The translations under genes and the position numbers were made by a program. Positions 1-13,258 of a stretch of 64,000 bases of DNA are shown one piece after another. How positions within the stretch are numbered: the stretch's first letter is position 1; each line of letters opens with the position of its first letter. This DNA comes from Xylocopa sonorina (Eukaryota > Arthropoda > Insecta > Hymenoptera > Apidae), in contig NC_135195.1 in the NCBI RefSeq assembly GCF_050948175.1, forward strand, positions 8,522,001 to 8,586,000. The letters are read 5' to 3'. Under the pieces are notes generated by a model. It saw nothing but the letters and a program-made list of their open reading frames with translations, did not search any database and was not told the origin of the DNA.

Positions 1-820
1 GGCTGCCGAGATACGAGCATCCACCACTCCCGCCCCGCCTCATCCCCCTCGCTCGTTCTTTCGCTCCCGCCACGGCGAAAATCGGTTATCGGGGAAATTG
101 GACGGCTCGCGCTTCTGGAAAATGGGCACGGGGCTCGTGATCGCATTATCATCTGTCACTGGCTACGCGACGCGATATCACCGTCGTCGAGTGATTCAAC
201 GGCGATGATAAACGGCGGCGAAGAACGCGTCGAGCGGTACCGTTGGATAACTCCGGGTTGGATAGCTCCGGAGGAATCGAATGCAACAGTTTTCAGAGTC
301 GAAGGAGAGGTTTCGCTTGAGGAGTGTGCGGTGTGTCTGACGTGAAAGGTTGCGTTCTGAACTGGAATTTTATTGGACACGGACGGAAGAATATGATATT
401 GTTCTTACTGTATACTTTATTTCAAGGGTTAGATGAATGTTTGTAAGCTTTGAAGGCTGTAGGAACAGTGAGGATATTGGATAGAAAATCTGAGGTCCTG
501 ACACTTGAGAAGAAACGCTGAGTGGTTGTTGGAGGGGTTGAGTTGCACATATGTTAGGATAATTTTGTTCTCTGTTTATTGCTGATGTCGCAAAGAGGAA
601 AATATAGAGAAATTAAGACGATAGAGAAGAGAAAAAGGAATAGAGATGACGATAGTGTACTAAATTATTGATTTCGTGTCGATGTGAATTAAAACAGCGC
701 AGAAAATTCAAGTTCCATATAATTTTATTGCGATCAGGGATAGTTTTATGAGTTTAAAAGCTAGTTTACACCTATAGAATTTGAAATTGATGAAATTTGT
801 CATATTTTTGCAAGATCAAT

Positions 821-857
821 AATTCGAAACGTGGGACCAATTCGAAACGCGGACCAC
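821..857. repeat. Short tandem repeat, two imperfect ~18-bp units
   Basis: AATTCGAAACG followed by a TGGGACCA or CGGACCA tail occurs twice in direct succession, starting at 821 and 839. In the plus-strand open frame it reads as NSKRGT-NSKRGP. It looks like a local slippage duplication. Confidence 0.7.
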
Positions 858-1619
858 GTCGGTATAATAATGGATCAACTTGTTGCTACCCAAGTGATAC
901 CGTTACCGACATCAAAATGATCTATCCTGTTGCAGCTGTTGAGGATATTACAGTACGCTGTTCTATTTTATCGATTGATCCACGAATTTCCGTGTTGTTC
1001 AACCGTGAATTAAATCGGTTGTCGACTGTACGACTGGAGGAAAAAGAATTTCCTGTTTGGCGAGAGAGTACTCCTCCATTCTCCAGTATAAGAGTCGTTT
1101 TCTTTCCTGATTTGCATAGTTTTCCGTGGAAAAGCTCCTTCCAAATTGCACCTTCCAACCGGCAAAACTGTCAGACCGGTGGCGTAATTTCTTCAAACAG
1201 CGCTGAAACCAAATCCAGAACAGTTTCAGCACTTTTCACAGAGAGAGCGCCACAAGTTCAAAATTGGATTTTTCAATTTTAAAATTCGATAGAAGCCAAA
1301 GAGGTGAAAACTAGAAAAAAACCTGTATAACCATACACCTCATCATTGCTGTTATCAAGTCTAGTTTCAGTATCAACCATTCTATTTAGCCTATCATTAC
1401 CTCATCTACGATATTTTATCTATCCAGAAAATGACGTTCATTATAGTTACGCGCATTTGATTTAAAAAGACCACAAGTGATAAAAATGATAGACGCGCAT
1501 AAAAAGAACAAATTTCAATGCTTCCCGACTAAACTCATTTAATGAAAACCTGTTTCGCAGTAAACAGTATCTTCACCTCGAATTAATTTCATAAATTAAT
1601 TTGAATCGCAATTCCCTCT

Positions 1620-1637
1620 CGATCGATTAATCGATCG
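1620..1637. repeat. Perfect 18-bp palindrome
   Basis: CGATCGATTAATCGATCG is fully self-complementary. It contains a central GATTAATC (inverted homeodomain-type sites) flanked by ATCGAT repeats. It could be a symmetric binding site, but its function is unknown. Confidence 0.75.
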
Positions 1638-4050
1638 TTATCGATCAGAATTACGCGCGAGATTACATCGAACTCGTATGCAGCAACCGATTCGAAGCCA
1701 GCAACCGCGTACGGTTCGAATATACGGAATTGTGTTCGCCACTTTGCGGGAGTGTAAGCTTGTAATGTAAATCGTGATAACTCGAACGAGGATAAGCACG
1801 TTGCTCGACCATCCGTGCCGGTTTCGTACGAATCCGAACGACATCGAACGGGACGCGATTCGTCGCCTGGCATCGGTCGACGCACGGTCAGTCCGCAATT
1901 ATTTATACTCGAGCTGCCTCCGTGCATGCGCGCGGCAATTCGATTAAAATTTTCACGTGCTGACGAGACGTGAACGAATTTCCGAGCGTTTCATCGCCGC
2001 TTGCTAGTTGAAAATATCATCGCCGAAATTATGAGAATCACCGTTCAATCCTGCTGCACTTTAAATCCTCGCGACAACGTGCCGCTGTAACCTGCCGCCA
2101 TTTCGTTCTCGCTATTACCGCGTCGTTTCAACCGAGTTTCGAGATCTCGTTCGAATATCGACAGATTGTTTTCAATTGTTAATTAGTTACGTATATCCGT
2201 ATTATCGTTGTTTTTTTATTTTAAACTTCGAAATTGTTCGATAGAAGCTTCAGTGATGAATGATCGTTGCACGAAACGTGGAATCGTGCTTCTGCTAATC
2301 ATAACTAAACGTTAAACTTGAGATATATGTATACTTTTTTAAGTACGATGAATGGAATATACGATATATCATTTATTAACTTTGTAATAAACGAAACAAG
2401 TATAGATTTTATTCTTGTGTATCTATACTTATTAAAATAAGTGTAGACGAAGACAAATCACGTATAGCAATGTCGTATACTCTAATAACAATCGCATAGT
2501 AACATGTTTTTTATTTATAGTTACCTCAATTTAATGTTACACTTACGATACATACAATTTAATGATACAACGAATAATGAAAAGTTCGCAGTAATTCAAA
2601 TTCGGGTAAGTGTCAGAACGAAATGAAATTTTTCTATCCTCCCGTCGCTAATCAGCATTCGAAACGCCGCCTTTCACCGCTTAATCGTGTTAAGTCGATT
2701 CTCAGCTCTCTGTACTAATTAATTTCCCTGGTTTTCGAGTGCGGCCCGGGAATAACGATCCCGGTTGCTCTAAGTAACTATAATATTCGTAGCGAACCAC
2801 GAGCTGCGATGAAAATTTCGAAAACAGCTCCCCGTATCGCGTTAACCCTTTCACGCTCGATGTGCTTTAATTCGGTAAATCCAATCGGGCGTATTTGCAT
2901 TCGACGAGATCCGTTCCCGATTAAAACTTATCGTTTCTTCTTTGTAAAAACAAGAGAAAAAGTTGTTGCTTCGTTTGCATAATTCAACGTGAAACATTTT
3001 TGGAAATATATTTCGAAGAGTAATATTGGAATTTCTCTGAACGTTACAATATTTACCTTTCGCATGATTTTGCAGGAAACTCGTTTAGATTTTTATTATT
3101 AACAGACGATAGAAAAGGGAATGGAATTTAAACGAATTTGATTTTTAAAGGAACAGCTATCTTTTTTTTTTAATAAAAACGTGGTATAATTTAACAAAGC
3201 GACCTCCTTTCCGCTGTTATTCTGGAGATTTTCCGGCAATCTTATCGCGTTCCCCGATATATACACCGCATAGGTGCCGAGAAGAAAACGCCTCGCGGTT
3301 TTGCCGCAATTTACATCGCGATAAAGAGTGCAATTAACTTTCACGCGGGCCAGATTGAAATTTTGATTAAATCGTACGCGCCCCTGTAATTAAAGCGAAT
3401 GTAATTCTTGTTTCGCTGGGAAATGCTGTTAGATAAGTTCATCTGTAAATACGAGCCATTTCCCCGCGGTAAAATAGTTAACCAGGACAAAAATTAGCTT
3501 TACCAATAAATAATCCACACTATAAGAACGAAGGACCAAGATTGTTAACTACTACGTTATACTAATCGTATTTAAACTTCTTTCCTGCATACTTTGACAT
3601 TTTTCATCTTCCATTCATTTCGCAAGTTAACGTTTACAATTTTATAAATAAACCATTTAAAAGCAAAAGTACATATATATCATAAAGCACAAAAATCCAC
3701 TTACTTTACAATCGAAAACCAGTAGTTTAACTAATATACATTGCCAAACAATACTATCCATTCGTCGATACTTAACACAAAGTGAACTCAGTTTAATTAG
3801 TCCTCCCTCGAACAAAAATTAAAAGAACCAACCCAACCTACCTCGATAAAAACCAACATAGCCTCTACTCCTCTGACACCCACAACTATACAACACGAAC
3901 CTGGTATTCGCCAATCCGAACACTCGCTCAAATAATTTTGACAGCCACTGTACGCTCACCTACTCAGACATCGTTAAATCACATTTCTGTTGAACGGATC
4001 GAAGGAGGAGGCAAGAAAAGAAGCAAGAAAGAGAGAGAGAGAGATGTACA

Positions 4051-4753
4051 TATATAGATAGGCACCACCGAAAGATCCACGATAATCCTGCAACGGTTCC
4101 ACCGCGCGAGGACACGGAGAACGCGGCCGTGTCCCACGGCGGAGCGTGTATCGCGTGTGTTGCCTAATGGTGGAAGGAAACGTTATCCAGAGGCGGGCAA
4201 TGGACGGGCATTACTGTACGGCGTACCCTGGTAGGGCCGAGAGAAGTCAGCCTCCGGGATATGGACTCGTACTCAGTCTTCGAACTGGTCTCGTACCGCG
4301 CTCTATGCAGCGTGTCGCACAGCCCCGCGAACAGCGGCAGCTCGGTTGAACCGCTCCGGCATCGTCGTCGTCTCCGTCTCACCGGACCTCCTTCGTCGTC
4401 CGCCAGTGTCTCGTGTACTCCCTGGCGCCGAGGAAACGCGCGGAATCCACCGTGACGGCTCTCGAGTGCGACCCGCCTTCGAGCTCGACGGACGGATGCT
4501 CCCGCGGACATCCGGTGGAAACGTCTCGCGGAGCTAGAGTTCCTCGCGACAGACGCTCTTCGAATTAACCCGGGCAAATTTTTCGAGTCGACGCGAAGCT
4601 GTCTCGCGCGGCTCGTCTCTTGGTCGTCGCGTGGAGCAACGATTGGATCGCGCAACGCGACAAGTGGATTTACCGGAAACGAGTAACTTCGAGACAGTGG
4701 ACGAGACGAAAGCAACGTCTAGTGGACGCGGAACAGAGACGCTTCTAGGAAAG
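4051..4753 (+). promoter_or_regulatory. Probable promoter and 5' leader of the sushi-protein gene
   Basis: This is a CpG-dense block directly upstream of the signal-peptide ATG, sharply more GC-rich than the DNA before it. A TATA-like TATATAGATA sits at 4051-4060 after a short GA run at 4031-4044. An initiator-like TCAGTC lies at 4273-4278. Neither is paired with a convincing downstream element, so the transcription start is not fixed. Several ATGs occur between about 4166 and 4498 and none from 4499 to 4753. This suggests transcription starts late in the block, or that the leader is spliced. The 183-codon minus-strand frame over 4164-4715 is Arg/Ser-rich and looks like an artefact of CpG-rich sequence. 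Confidence 0.4.
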
Positions 4754-4796
4754 ATGGGCCTTCTTCTCTTGATCGGATTGCTCACCCTGGTAACAG
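4754..4796 (+). CDS. First coding exon: signal peptide of a secreted sushi-domain protein
   Basis: This 43-nt exon encodes MGLLLLIGLLTLVT plus the first base of a split glycine codon. It is a short leucine-rich hydrophobic core typical of an N-terminal signal peptide, so the product should enter the secretory pathway. The start is favoured because no ATG occurs in any plus-strand frame between 4499 and 4753, the ATG has A at -3 and G at +4, and no in-frame ATG lies upstream. The upstream in-frame reading begins only at a GTG. The exon ends at ACAG|GTAAGA, a good splice donor, in phase 1. That phase matches the acceptor of the sushi exon at 59603. Cleavage probably falls just after the split glycine or shortly before the first sushi cysteine. 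The exon is short and identified by composition and splice logic, so it is less certain than the sushi exon. Intervening phase 1-1 exons could have been missed. Confidence 0.72.
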
Positions 4797-7700
4797 GTAA
4801 GATTCTTACATTCCCACTGGAAGCTTGCGTGCTTGGGTTCAGGGTGCGTTTAGAATATCGGATTATGAGTATCGATGGGAGGTGTGATACGAGGCTGACG
4901 ATGATACGTTGCGACAGAGTTGGAGGAAAGGAACAAATATTTAAAGAAGACGAGAGAGAAGGTTGTTTGGGGCGAGTCTGGCGGTAAACTTTCTCGGTTT
5001 TCGCGGAATATCCGGTGTCTCGTGGTCGACGCGTGTCCACACGCGTCCACGTGCGTCTGTTCTTTAAAGTCGATACTTACTTTCTTCTCGTCCGAATTTT
5101 CTTTTCATTTCCATTGATACGCGTACATACGATCGTTGTTGGTTTCAGTGTCACCGTGGATGGAAGGATCGTTAGTCTGAAAAAATTCTTTCCCTCCGTT
5201 CTTCTCCATTTTTGCATCGACACGAGCGTTATCGGTGCTCGTTGCACCGTGAAAGATATATAGCGACCGCAAAAATATAGGCGCGTAGTTGGAGTTTCCG
5301 GTGAACCGCTTTTTAAGCAGGTTCCACACTTTTCTGGCCACACGAAAGTGTAATGTTATCGATCGAGTCGCGGAGCGATTAATATACTTGGATCTGTTAA
5401 GTAACTTCCGAGAACATTGAAACAACTACGATAGTGCGCTCTGACATTTTTTTCACGGCCACTGTGCATAAATCTATTGCAGCTGTCGGTGGTCGTTCGC
5501 GCAAAAAACGTTGCTTCTCCTCTTTTCTCTCATTTTTGTCCTTTCGTCGACAAGAATGTCAGCAATGTTCGTTTCATCCTGAAATATATACGTCGAGAAC
5601 AAAAATCGCTGGATGTCCGCGCGCTCTGGGACTACGTTTTTCTCTGCCTTTTCCGTTTATTTTTCCCTTCTCTTTCGACTTTTTGCCGATACCAGCGTTA
5701 CTCGTTTTCGTTTGGAGAGGCCGCCGCGAAGGACAGAGACCGGATGCGACGATCGCCGGTGCGTCCACTTCGATCCACCGTTCTACGTTGATTCCGCGGT
5801 CGATGAATTTAATTGCTGCCAATCCCGAGTGATTAGCTCGGCCAGCGTTAAAATATTTATTCTTCGCGCCAGGCAAGAGGGCACCGATAATGGATCGATA
5901 CATTATTTCGCGCTGGCTCGCGTGGAAATCGGCCCATCGCGGGCTTCGCGGCTGCCTGGAAAAATGGACGGCACTTTTCGGTGATCCATCGCGCGAATTA
6001 ACGGGACATCGATATACGCGTCGAAGTTAATTATTAAAACGAGTCGAACGATTATTTATACGGATCTGTTTACCGTTTTAATCACGGATACCGCTATTGT
6101 TTTATTGATCGTTGGCCTATTACACGCGAGCTCGGTACTCTTTACGGAACTGCATTTCATTGGCCATTCGCCCGTGTTCATTCGTGTAAATCGCGCGATA
6201 ATTTCCCAGCAATAACGCCCGGTGTATAACAATCAATTTCGCGCGACGTATTCATTGAAATTATTTACCCGGCGGAATTATTACATGCATAAATTTCGTT
6301 CTGACGCTTCCAACAATGCAGGAAACCGAAGGGACAGGGGAATATGAATTCCTAGCTGAATTTCGTTAGCGAATGGATAAGTTGATCGTACGCAATCTGC
6401 GCGAACGCATAATTCCCTTAGGAAACAGCTGACCAAGCGAAATCTGTCGAAAAATTTGACGATTTCGGTTCGAACATTTCGTTTCGAGATGTTATAGATG
6501 TATACGTCGAGGCGTAATCCGGTTACAGACGTAGAGCATCGATCGAACGAAGACGCACGGCAGTTCTCGAAAAATATTTCACGTCGCAACGTAATCGCGT
6601 CGCGCGTCTAGCAATTTCGGGCATTCCGGCCGCGTGCGCGCTGAAATATCTGCCGTCCCGTATTTTCCAGTAAACGCATATAATCGAGAAAGGATACGCG
6701 ATATTTTCCCACCGTCCCCCCACTTCCAGGTGGAGACAGGGCACAGCTGCCAGGAACACCGACAGCTTTTATTTTTCTGTCAACAACGCTCGCGCGGGCT
6801 TTATTACGCGACGAGAGGGAGAGCACCCACCGTTCGCCACCCTCGCCGCGTCCGCCACCCTCGTCTATGAGCAGCCGTTTCTTCGCCCGCGGAAATTCCA
6901 TCGACGCGATACTCGTCCTGACTTTATCGCCGCTGTGCTCCTCCTAAAATTGTTGCCACCTACGATTGGGAAAGGGAACGGCCTGTTGCGAACGATTCTC
7001 GACACCAGACACCCTTCGATACGCATATCGTCTGGCGGGAGAATTGTTTGAAATTCACTGGTGGACCAATTGGATTTGACTTCTCGATTTTATGCGTATT
7101 GCTTGACACCAGGGCTATCGAAGTTGTCGAACGAATTTAGAGGGCTTTTATATTACTATTCATTGCTACTTCGAATACAACTTATTTTAATATTTTTTTT
7201 AGACAAATAATTGGAAGGAAGAGAAAAGGTATGCAATAATATCGGTGGATCGGTCTTCACGAGAAATCGGTGCGCTGAACTGATTCTACTCGCGGATTCA
7301 GGGTGAAATATGCTGGGTCTTTGAAAAATTTCGACCTCGAATTGAACTACTTACGTGAGCAACGTTGAACATGCGAGGGCATCGTCTGTGTTATGCCAGG
7401 TTTACACTTGAGTCTATCTGTGATTTGAAGATAGTATTACGAGCACGAACAGGAATTAATGACTATCAACGAACACGATATATCAAGGGAAAATGCTTAT
7501 ATAAAGATCGTGCTATTTATTTAATCATTGTAACTTGCACGAATCTTATCGTATATCGTATTGTGATGTGATCTACGAAAGGAATATTATTTTAAGAGAA
7601 TGATTCCTCAGACATCCCTCAAAAAGCTACGTATATCATACTTTCTTAAACTTATTTCTTCATTTCTTTTTAATTTTAATTCGTTTTTTATACTTCTTAA

Positions 7701-10700
7701 TTGAACCAATGATTGAAATTAGATTACCCAATGAAATGAGTTTCTACACATTCGTTTATACTCGACTCGCTTCCTGTGCTGAACAGTTAAGCGTAAACGC
7801 GGCTTGAAACGTTTACGAGAGTCGTTTTGGTTGCCCTCGAGGTACGATCGATGAAAAATTCATCGAACGTCACGATCCACGGTGTCGTTTCGCGCGAGAT
7901 TTCCGTCGTCCGTGAAACAACCACCGAATGGATTTGCCCGCCGTCGCGTCTCCTCAAAACGCAGAAAAGGCGGAGTTCAGCCGGTCGATCGCGCCCTTTC
8001 GCCGCGGTATTGTTGAAACGAGGACTTCCGGTGCCCGTACTTGCCAACTTCATCACCAGCTCGCGGTGGTCGGCTTTTGTGCTTTCTCGCGCGAACTCCG
8101 CCGTCAGATAACCGAATCGCGTTTAACAACCCGGCCAACTTTCTTTCCAGGCCTGCGTGCAGCCCTCAGCAAGCGAAATTATGGCGAATCGCTTTGTCGA
8201 ACAGCTAATTCCAGTTAACGGCTACTAAACCACCGATACAAATTTCTGTGGTTGCTTAATTCCTTGCGAAACGCGAACGATTGGTAGAATACTTTATATT
8301 TGTCTTTCGTTCGAGATTTTGTCGATTATTAAAGTCCAAGGTTTCGAAAAATGCAAAAGCCTAACGATTTGTCCAATTAAACGTTCAACAATTTGTTAAT
8401 CAAGCAAACGTAGAAATGAAAGATTCGAGAACGATATTTCTGTTCCCAGAGTTCAGATCGTAGACGAGGAAATAACCATAACAGCTGTACTATTGCTCCA
8501 TCCACTTGAGTAGATTCAGTCGTCTGACTAACATCTTGCCTTAATCTACTGAAGTAGATACAGCGCGCAGTTACTATTATTATCATAATAAGCCAGGCAT
8601 GTTTCTTTAAACAATCTCATTACCGTTATTGCAACAAAGTAACCGTCCATGTCGCAAGATAAATAATATAAAAAATATATTTCAGATGATACGTTAACAT
8701 TAACGCGCCGTCCAATGTAGTTCTTTCTTTCTTTCTCGTAAGATGGTGTGCATGGAAATTGGAGAAGAACGTTATTCCTCGAGGTGTTAACCACCAGAAC
8801 GATGTCCTAACTTTTAACAGCTGATCAAGACGTGAAATTTTTTGCTCATCCCCGTTACACTTTACTGCTGGCGGCGTAACTAAATTGGAGTTTCGTATTT
8901 GGACCAGCCACGCGATCTGTCATTGTCTCGTTTCCGGTTTCACCGATGTTACGAGCCTCGAAAGCAGCACAGCGGGGAACCTGTCTCTCGACACTTGCGC
9001 AACAAGCGAGCCACCCCTCTGGCCGCTTCGTGAAATTCTTTCCTTCCTGGCCGCGTTTCCGCGAAGTCCCAGTTTCGACGGTGACTACGAAACGCAGCTT
9101 CGTCGAATCGAGAATTATTAACGCGAGAGCCTTTCTATCCACCCAGTCTGGTTTTATTCCACGATAATCGAGAGCTTTCGTATCTTCTACACCTTTGCTC
9201 GAAGTAACGACAACTCGATTGAATGAAAGCTGACGTTAGTGGCGCTAAGGAACCGCTCGAATCGCAAATAACACGCAAGAATTAATTGAAAGACGTTCCA
9301 CGTTCGCAGAATCGGGACATGCGAGCATTTATTATTTCTTTGAAAAATAACGAGCTTTTAATAGTCATTCCGCCATATATTCAGTTTTCTGAAGGGGTTC
9401 GATATTGCTGCATTCAGAGTTCCGATCTTCAGTTTTCTAATAAAGGTACAGCTACACCGAGAGCCCTTGCTTTCGCGCAGAGAGCTTTTAATTGCTCGAG
9501 GAATCAAAAGATGAAATTGGCGCGATCCTCGACTCTGTGGATTACGTTCGACGATATTGATTCGAGATTGTTACTCGTTTCGTCGCATATATAAATAAAT
9601 CATTTCGAATTATTCGGTCCGAAAAAGAAGATATTAAATTAAATTTGAACCTGGTTGAAATTTAATATCACCTCTGGATAAAATTTCTCGCGCTCACCGT
9701 GGAATGGTGTCGATATAGAAAAATCCTGTTCACGAATTCACATTTCCCCCATAAAACCGCTGCAGCGGGGTATACGCCGGGCTACGAAACTCTGCTTGAA
9801 CAGCACTGCTCCAAATCGACATCGAATTGCCAGTTATACATACACTGCAACATGAACGATATGAGAGCCGCTCTTGGAGCTATTTTAGTCATCCCGTGGC
9901 TATTCTCAAAACAATATTATTAAACCCTTCGTTTCGTCTTTGTGAAAGTCGAAACATAATTACGAAATTTCTCCGCTACCAGGTCAGAGACTATTCTCGT
10001 CCCATCCCGCTGGCTTTTAATAAGAAACGTCGAAATCGATTTTCACCATTTACACTCGAAGCCATCGAAAAGCTTGTACGGACAAACGCTCGCCGCTCGT
10101 CTCGAAGCTGCTTAACCACGCGTTATCTGTTCCATCGACGTTTCGAAAGAGAAGAAGAAAAAAAAATAAGGATACTTGGAGCTTCCGCGGAGAATGGCGC
10201 GCGAAATAAGAAAAAACGCGGCAAGAAATTGGAGCGAATTTATCCAGATCGCGTGGATATCGTCCCATTGGCCGTGTCAGCGGGGCGAGGTCGTCCCTTT
10301 CGGCCCTGTCTGGCCGTATACCATGTACATTGTTTTTACCGCGACATGGCAGCAGCTGCGAGCCAGAAGCCGCAGGCCAGGCAGAATCTTCGCGGCGAGA
10401 TATCACGATGTCCCCTTTTGCGCTCGTTTCGCCGGCGCGGCGCGGCGCGGGCACAGCTCGCCAGCTTTCTTTTGTGTTTTCTCGCCGGTTCTCTAGTGGT
10501 TCGACCCGGACTAAATATAGAGGCGTCGCAAGGGTCTGTCCCGCTGACGGGTCAGAAGTAACTTGTTGCTATTAGCGGACGAGGGTCGAAAGCGCAGGAG
10601 GAGCCGCGCTAGAGGCAACCTTAAGTTATCCGAGCGTCGCGGAATAAGAGACTCGATTCGATCGAGAAAAGGGGAGGGCGCGACAGACGCGCGGGTCCGC

Positions 10701-12128
10701 GCCGCGATCGAAACGGCGTCGGCTTCGTTAAATCATCTCTCGGATCGATACAGTCATTTTTAACGAGCTTCCTCTCCAGTTGAATAAATAACGCGCGGTG
10801 GTGTTCGTTTGTTCCATTTCTGCTTCTTTTTCCGCCTGTTCTTCGGCTTTGATTATCTTCTCCAAGTAATTGTCTCTTGTCGGACCGTTGACATCGAGGG
10901 AAGTCGACGGTGGAGGTTGTTAGCGGGCATTGGTGAAATGGTAGAAGTATTTAAGACGTTTCGTGACATAGCTTTCGCGAATTTAGAGAATTTCAAGAAT
11001 TAACTAATTTTGTTACATTGTTCCTCATAATTGTTGCAATGGCAGGAATGATTAAAAGAGCGTGTTATATGTTGAACAGATTGCTGATTGGTAGCTAGAT
11101 TTTTAGAAATTGTTGTAGTTAAATGAATATTTTAGACACATAATGCACATGCATATGATTAAACGTTTAATACGGAAATTATTTATTATGCCCAGCTATT
11201 ATACGGAATAATAACAATTCAACGCCTACTGCATTAATACAGTTGGTCGATTTTGTTTATCATTACTCATAATGATTATTAATACTATAACGTATATATC
11301 AATAACAAGTCCAAAAAACTCCAATTCTTATTATTAACAGTGTCAACATACATATGATCAATGATTTATTCCAAAAGTTCAACTAAACAATTCCATCGTT
11401 TCGATCCAAAAGTCATTTCTGCGAGACTTCATTCACGTCCATGATGAACAGCTCCAATGCTAAAGTCTAACAAGTGCAACACCTTCCACAAACAATTTAG
11501 TTTCCTCGAAAAGTTCGTTCTCGAATAAATATTTCCTTTATATCCGTACACGTCGAAGGCTTCCGTCTAGCATAACTCGAAGGAATTAAACCGCCGCTCG
11601 TCCCCAGGATTTTTTCCCTCCCGTCGAATCTGTCGGGATAGATCGTCGAATAAGGAGAGGCGAGGCGCGTTGTGCGGCTTCCAGCCCGCCAGGCACCGAC
11701 GATGATTCGAAATATCGTCCCTCCGCACCTCCGACCCTGTTCCTCCCTTTTTTTACGGGCAGACGTAACATCCTCGTGGGTGCATTTCTCCCAAGACGGT
11801 CCCCGTCAATCGGACTCCATTTTATGGATTCTCCTCCGCTATTCGATTCCACCCCTCCGACGTTCCGCCCGGGCCGCGCCGTCTGTTTCACCGCTTTGAT
11901 CGCGGTTCAAAGATTTCCTTACGATCGAACCTCCATATTCCGCAGGTTTTTTCGTCCACCACCACCCTTTTTCCCGTGTCACGATTCGAGGCGCGAGAAC
12001 AAAAGCAAGAGAAAAAGGAGGCGAAAGGAAAGTCGAGGAGGGAGGAAGGGCCGAGAGACGGTTTCCTTTGAGCGTTCGCGAATCCTTGTCCTCCTCCCGC
12101 TTTCTCGTTTTTTTTTCTTTTTCTCTTT

Positions 12129-12132
<4 letters not shown>
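4797..12132. other. Intron segment, proximal part
   Basis: No exon is recognised. CpG-rich stretches cover roughly 5700-5990 and 10180-10760, separated by AT-rich DNA around 7120-7760, 8270-8400 and 11000-11400. The longest open frame of the window (9827-10561, plus) lies here. It opens at TTG, has a single in-frame ATG at about codon 174, and is rich in Arg and Ser without a domain pattern. I therefore treat it as a chance frame in CpG-rich DNA. Confidence 0.5.

Positions 12133-12188
<56 letters not shown>
12133..12188. repeat. (CT)n microsatellite, about 56 bp
   Basis: This is a nearly pure alternating CT tract on the plus strand, preceded by a pyrimidine-rich lead-in from about 12108. In the sense transcript it would be a long CU tract, a known type of PTB-protein ligand. 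As DNA it is a GAGA-type sequence. Confidence 0.97.
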
Positions 12189-12191
<3 letters not shown>

Positions 12192-13207
12192 TCTCCTTTT
12201 GTAAAGCCGCGCGCGTCCATGGCCGCGCAAGTGGTTCGCGAATGCTTGCGAGGTTCTCGAGTGGTCGAGGACCATTTGAATAGAGAAACTGCGAGGGCTA
12301 ACAACATTTTGGTAACTACAAGAATAGTGTTCCTCTTTTTTGTTGCCGTTTTAGCTTGTGCGCGCTGTTTTCTGTCTGGACGTGGCTGCCAGTGTTTGCA
12401 ACTGTTGTTCGCCACGCGTGCTTGATGCGTTCGAAGGAATCTTTGCAGCAATTATACTATTTTGACAGTCGTTTCTGAAAGTACATTTAGGGTTTCTGAA
12501 AGTACAAGGTGTAAATAGATAGTTGAATGCAGACAAAATTCCCCAAATAAAATGTATCGATGCGTTATCAACTCCAAGATTTGCACATAAATCTTCGTTC
12601 CATAATTATCATTCCAAAAAAAAAAAAAAACGAAGACAAAAGCTTGCTTCCACGATAGAAGTCTATTTCTTTCTTAACATATTGACTTTTAAATGACAAG
12701 TTGAAATGTCTTCAAGTGTCCAAATGCCAGGCAACGTTTACAGTCGATCAGGTTCGTGGATACGCGGCTTAAGTCTCGATGTTCGACGGTTATTTCCCAG
12801 TTTTCTCGTCGGTTTCGGTACGGACGGGAGAACCGGCCCTTTTTCTGACGAGCACCTTTATTTACGGCACCGGAGGCGAAGAGAAATGGTAGCAGGTTGA
12901 GACGGCCGGTGAACCGTCTCGCCGCGGGTACGCGAAACAACTTAATGACGCCAATAACGCGACTAATTTATGCTCCCGGTAAAAAGTGTTAAGCTCCGAG
13001 TAGCGAGGACGGACGGTGATTATATTTTGATCATCTTCTCCTGGCTAGTATATTAAGGATCGGCTAGTATCAGCCAGTTCCATGGCCGTTTGTTGGAACT
13101 TGCTTAATTTAATCGTCTTACGTCTATAATTAGAAACAGGCGGGCACGCAGCCACTTATAGCGGTCGTGCAAAAGTAATGCCCGCGTGTTATTCAGCAGT
13201 TTACTGT

Positions 13208-13211
<4 letters not shown>
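12189..13211. other. Intron segment between two CT tracts
   Basis: No exon is recognised. It contains a 15-bp direct repeat (GTTTCTGAAAGTACA-type units at 12471 and 12492), a 15-bp A run at 12616-12630, and a GC-rich patch at about 12760-12960. Confidence 0.5.

Positions 13212-13255
<44 letters not shown>
13212..13255. repeat. (CT)n microsatellite, about 44 bp
   Basis: This is an uninterrupted CT dinucleotide tract on the plus strand, about 1 kb downstream of the first CT tract and in the same orientation. Confidence 0.97.

Positions 13256-13258
<3 letters not shown>

Larger units (their letters stand above)
1..4050. other. Upstream non-coding region
   Basis: No gene is recognised. The first 350 bases are CpG-rich. 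An AT-rich stretch runs from about 2160 to 2620, and another fills about 3480-3900. An open frame at 797-1282 (plus) begins at TTG and its first ATG is at 917. It matches no family I know and overlaps several comparable minus-strand frames, so I do not call it a gene. The block may hold distal regulatory DNA or an upstream leader exon of the sushi-protein gene. Confidence 0.5.

Noticed and set aside
4164..4715. 183-codon minus-strand open frame over the promoter region
   Set aside because: It is Arg/Ser-rich, overlaps plus-strand frames and the leader of a better supported gene, and shows no domain. It is expected from stop-poor CpG-rich DNA.
4631..4753. N-terminal extension of the signal-peptide exon in the same frame
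   Set aside because: It would have to begin at a GTG codon. No in-frame ATG precedes 4754, and a 41-residue polar leader before the hydrophobic core makes less sense than a signal peptide.
9827..10561. Longest open frame in the window (244 codons, plus)
   Set aside because: It opens at TTG, its only in-frame ATG is about 70 codons before the stop, it has no recognisable domain, and it coincides with a CpG-rich block.
11888..12451. Minus-strand frame with a long Arg-Glu repeat, and plus-strand Ser-Leu frames
   Set aside because: These are translations of the CT microsatellite at 12133-12188. No ATG-initiated domain flanks it.
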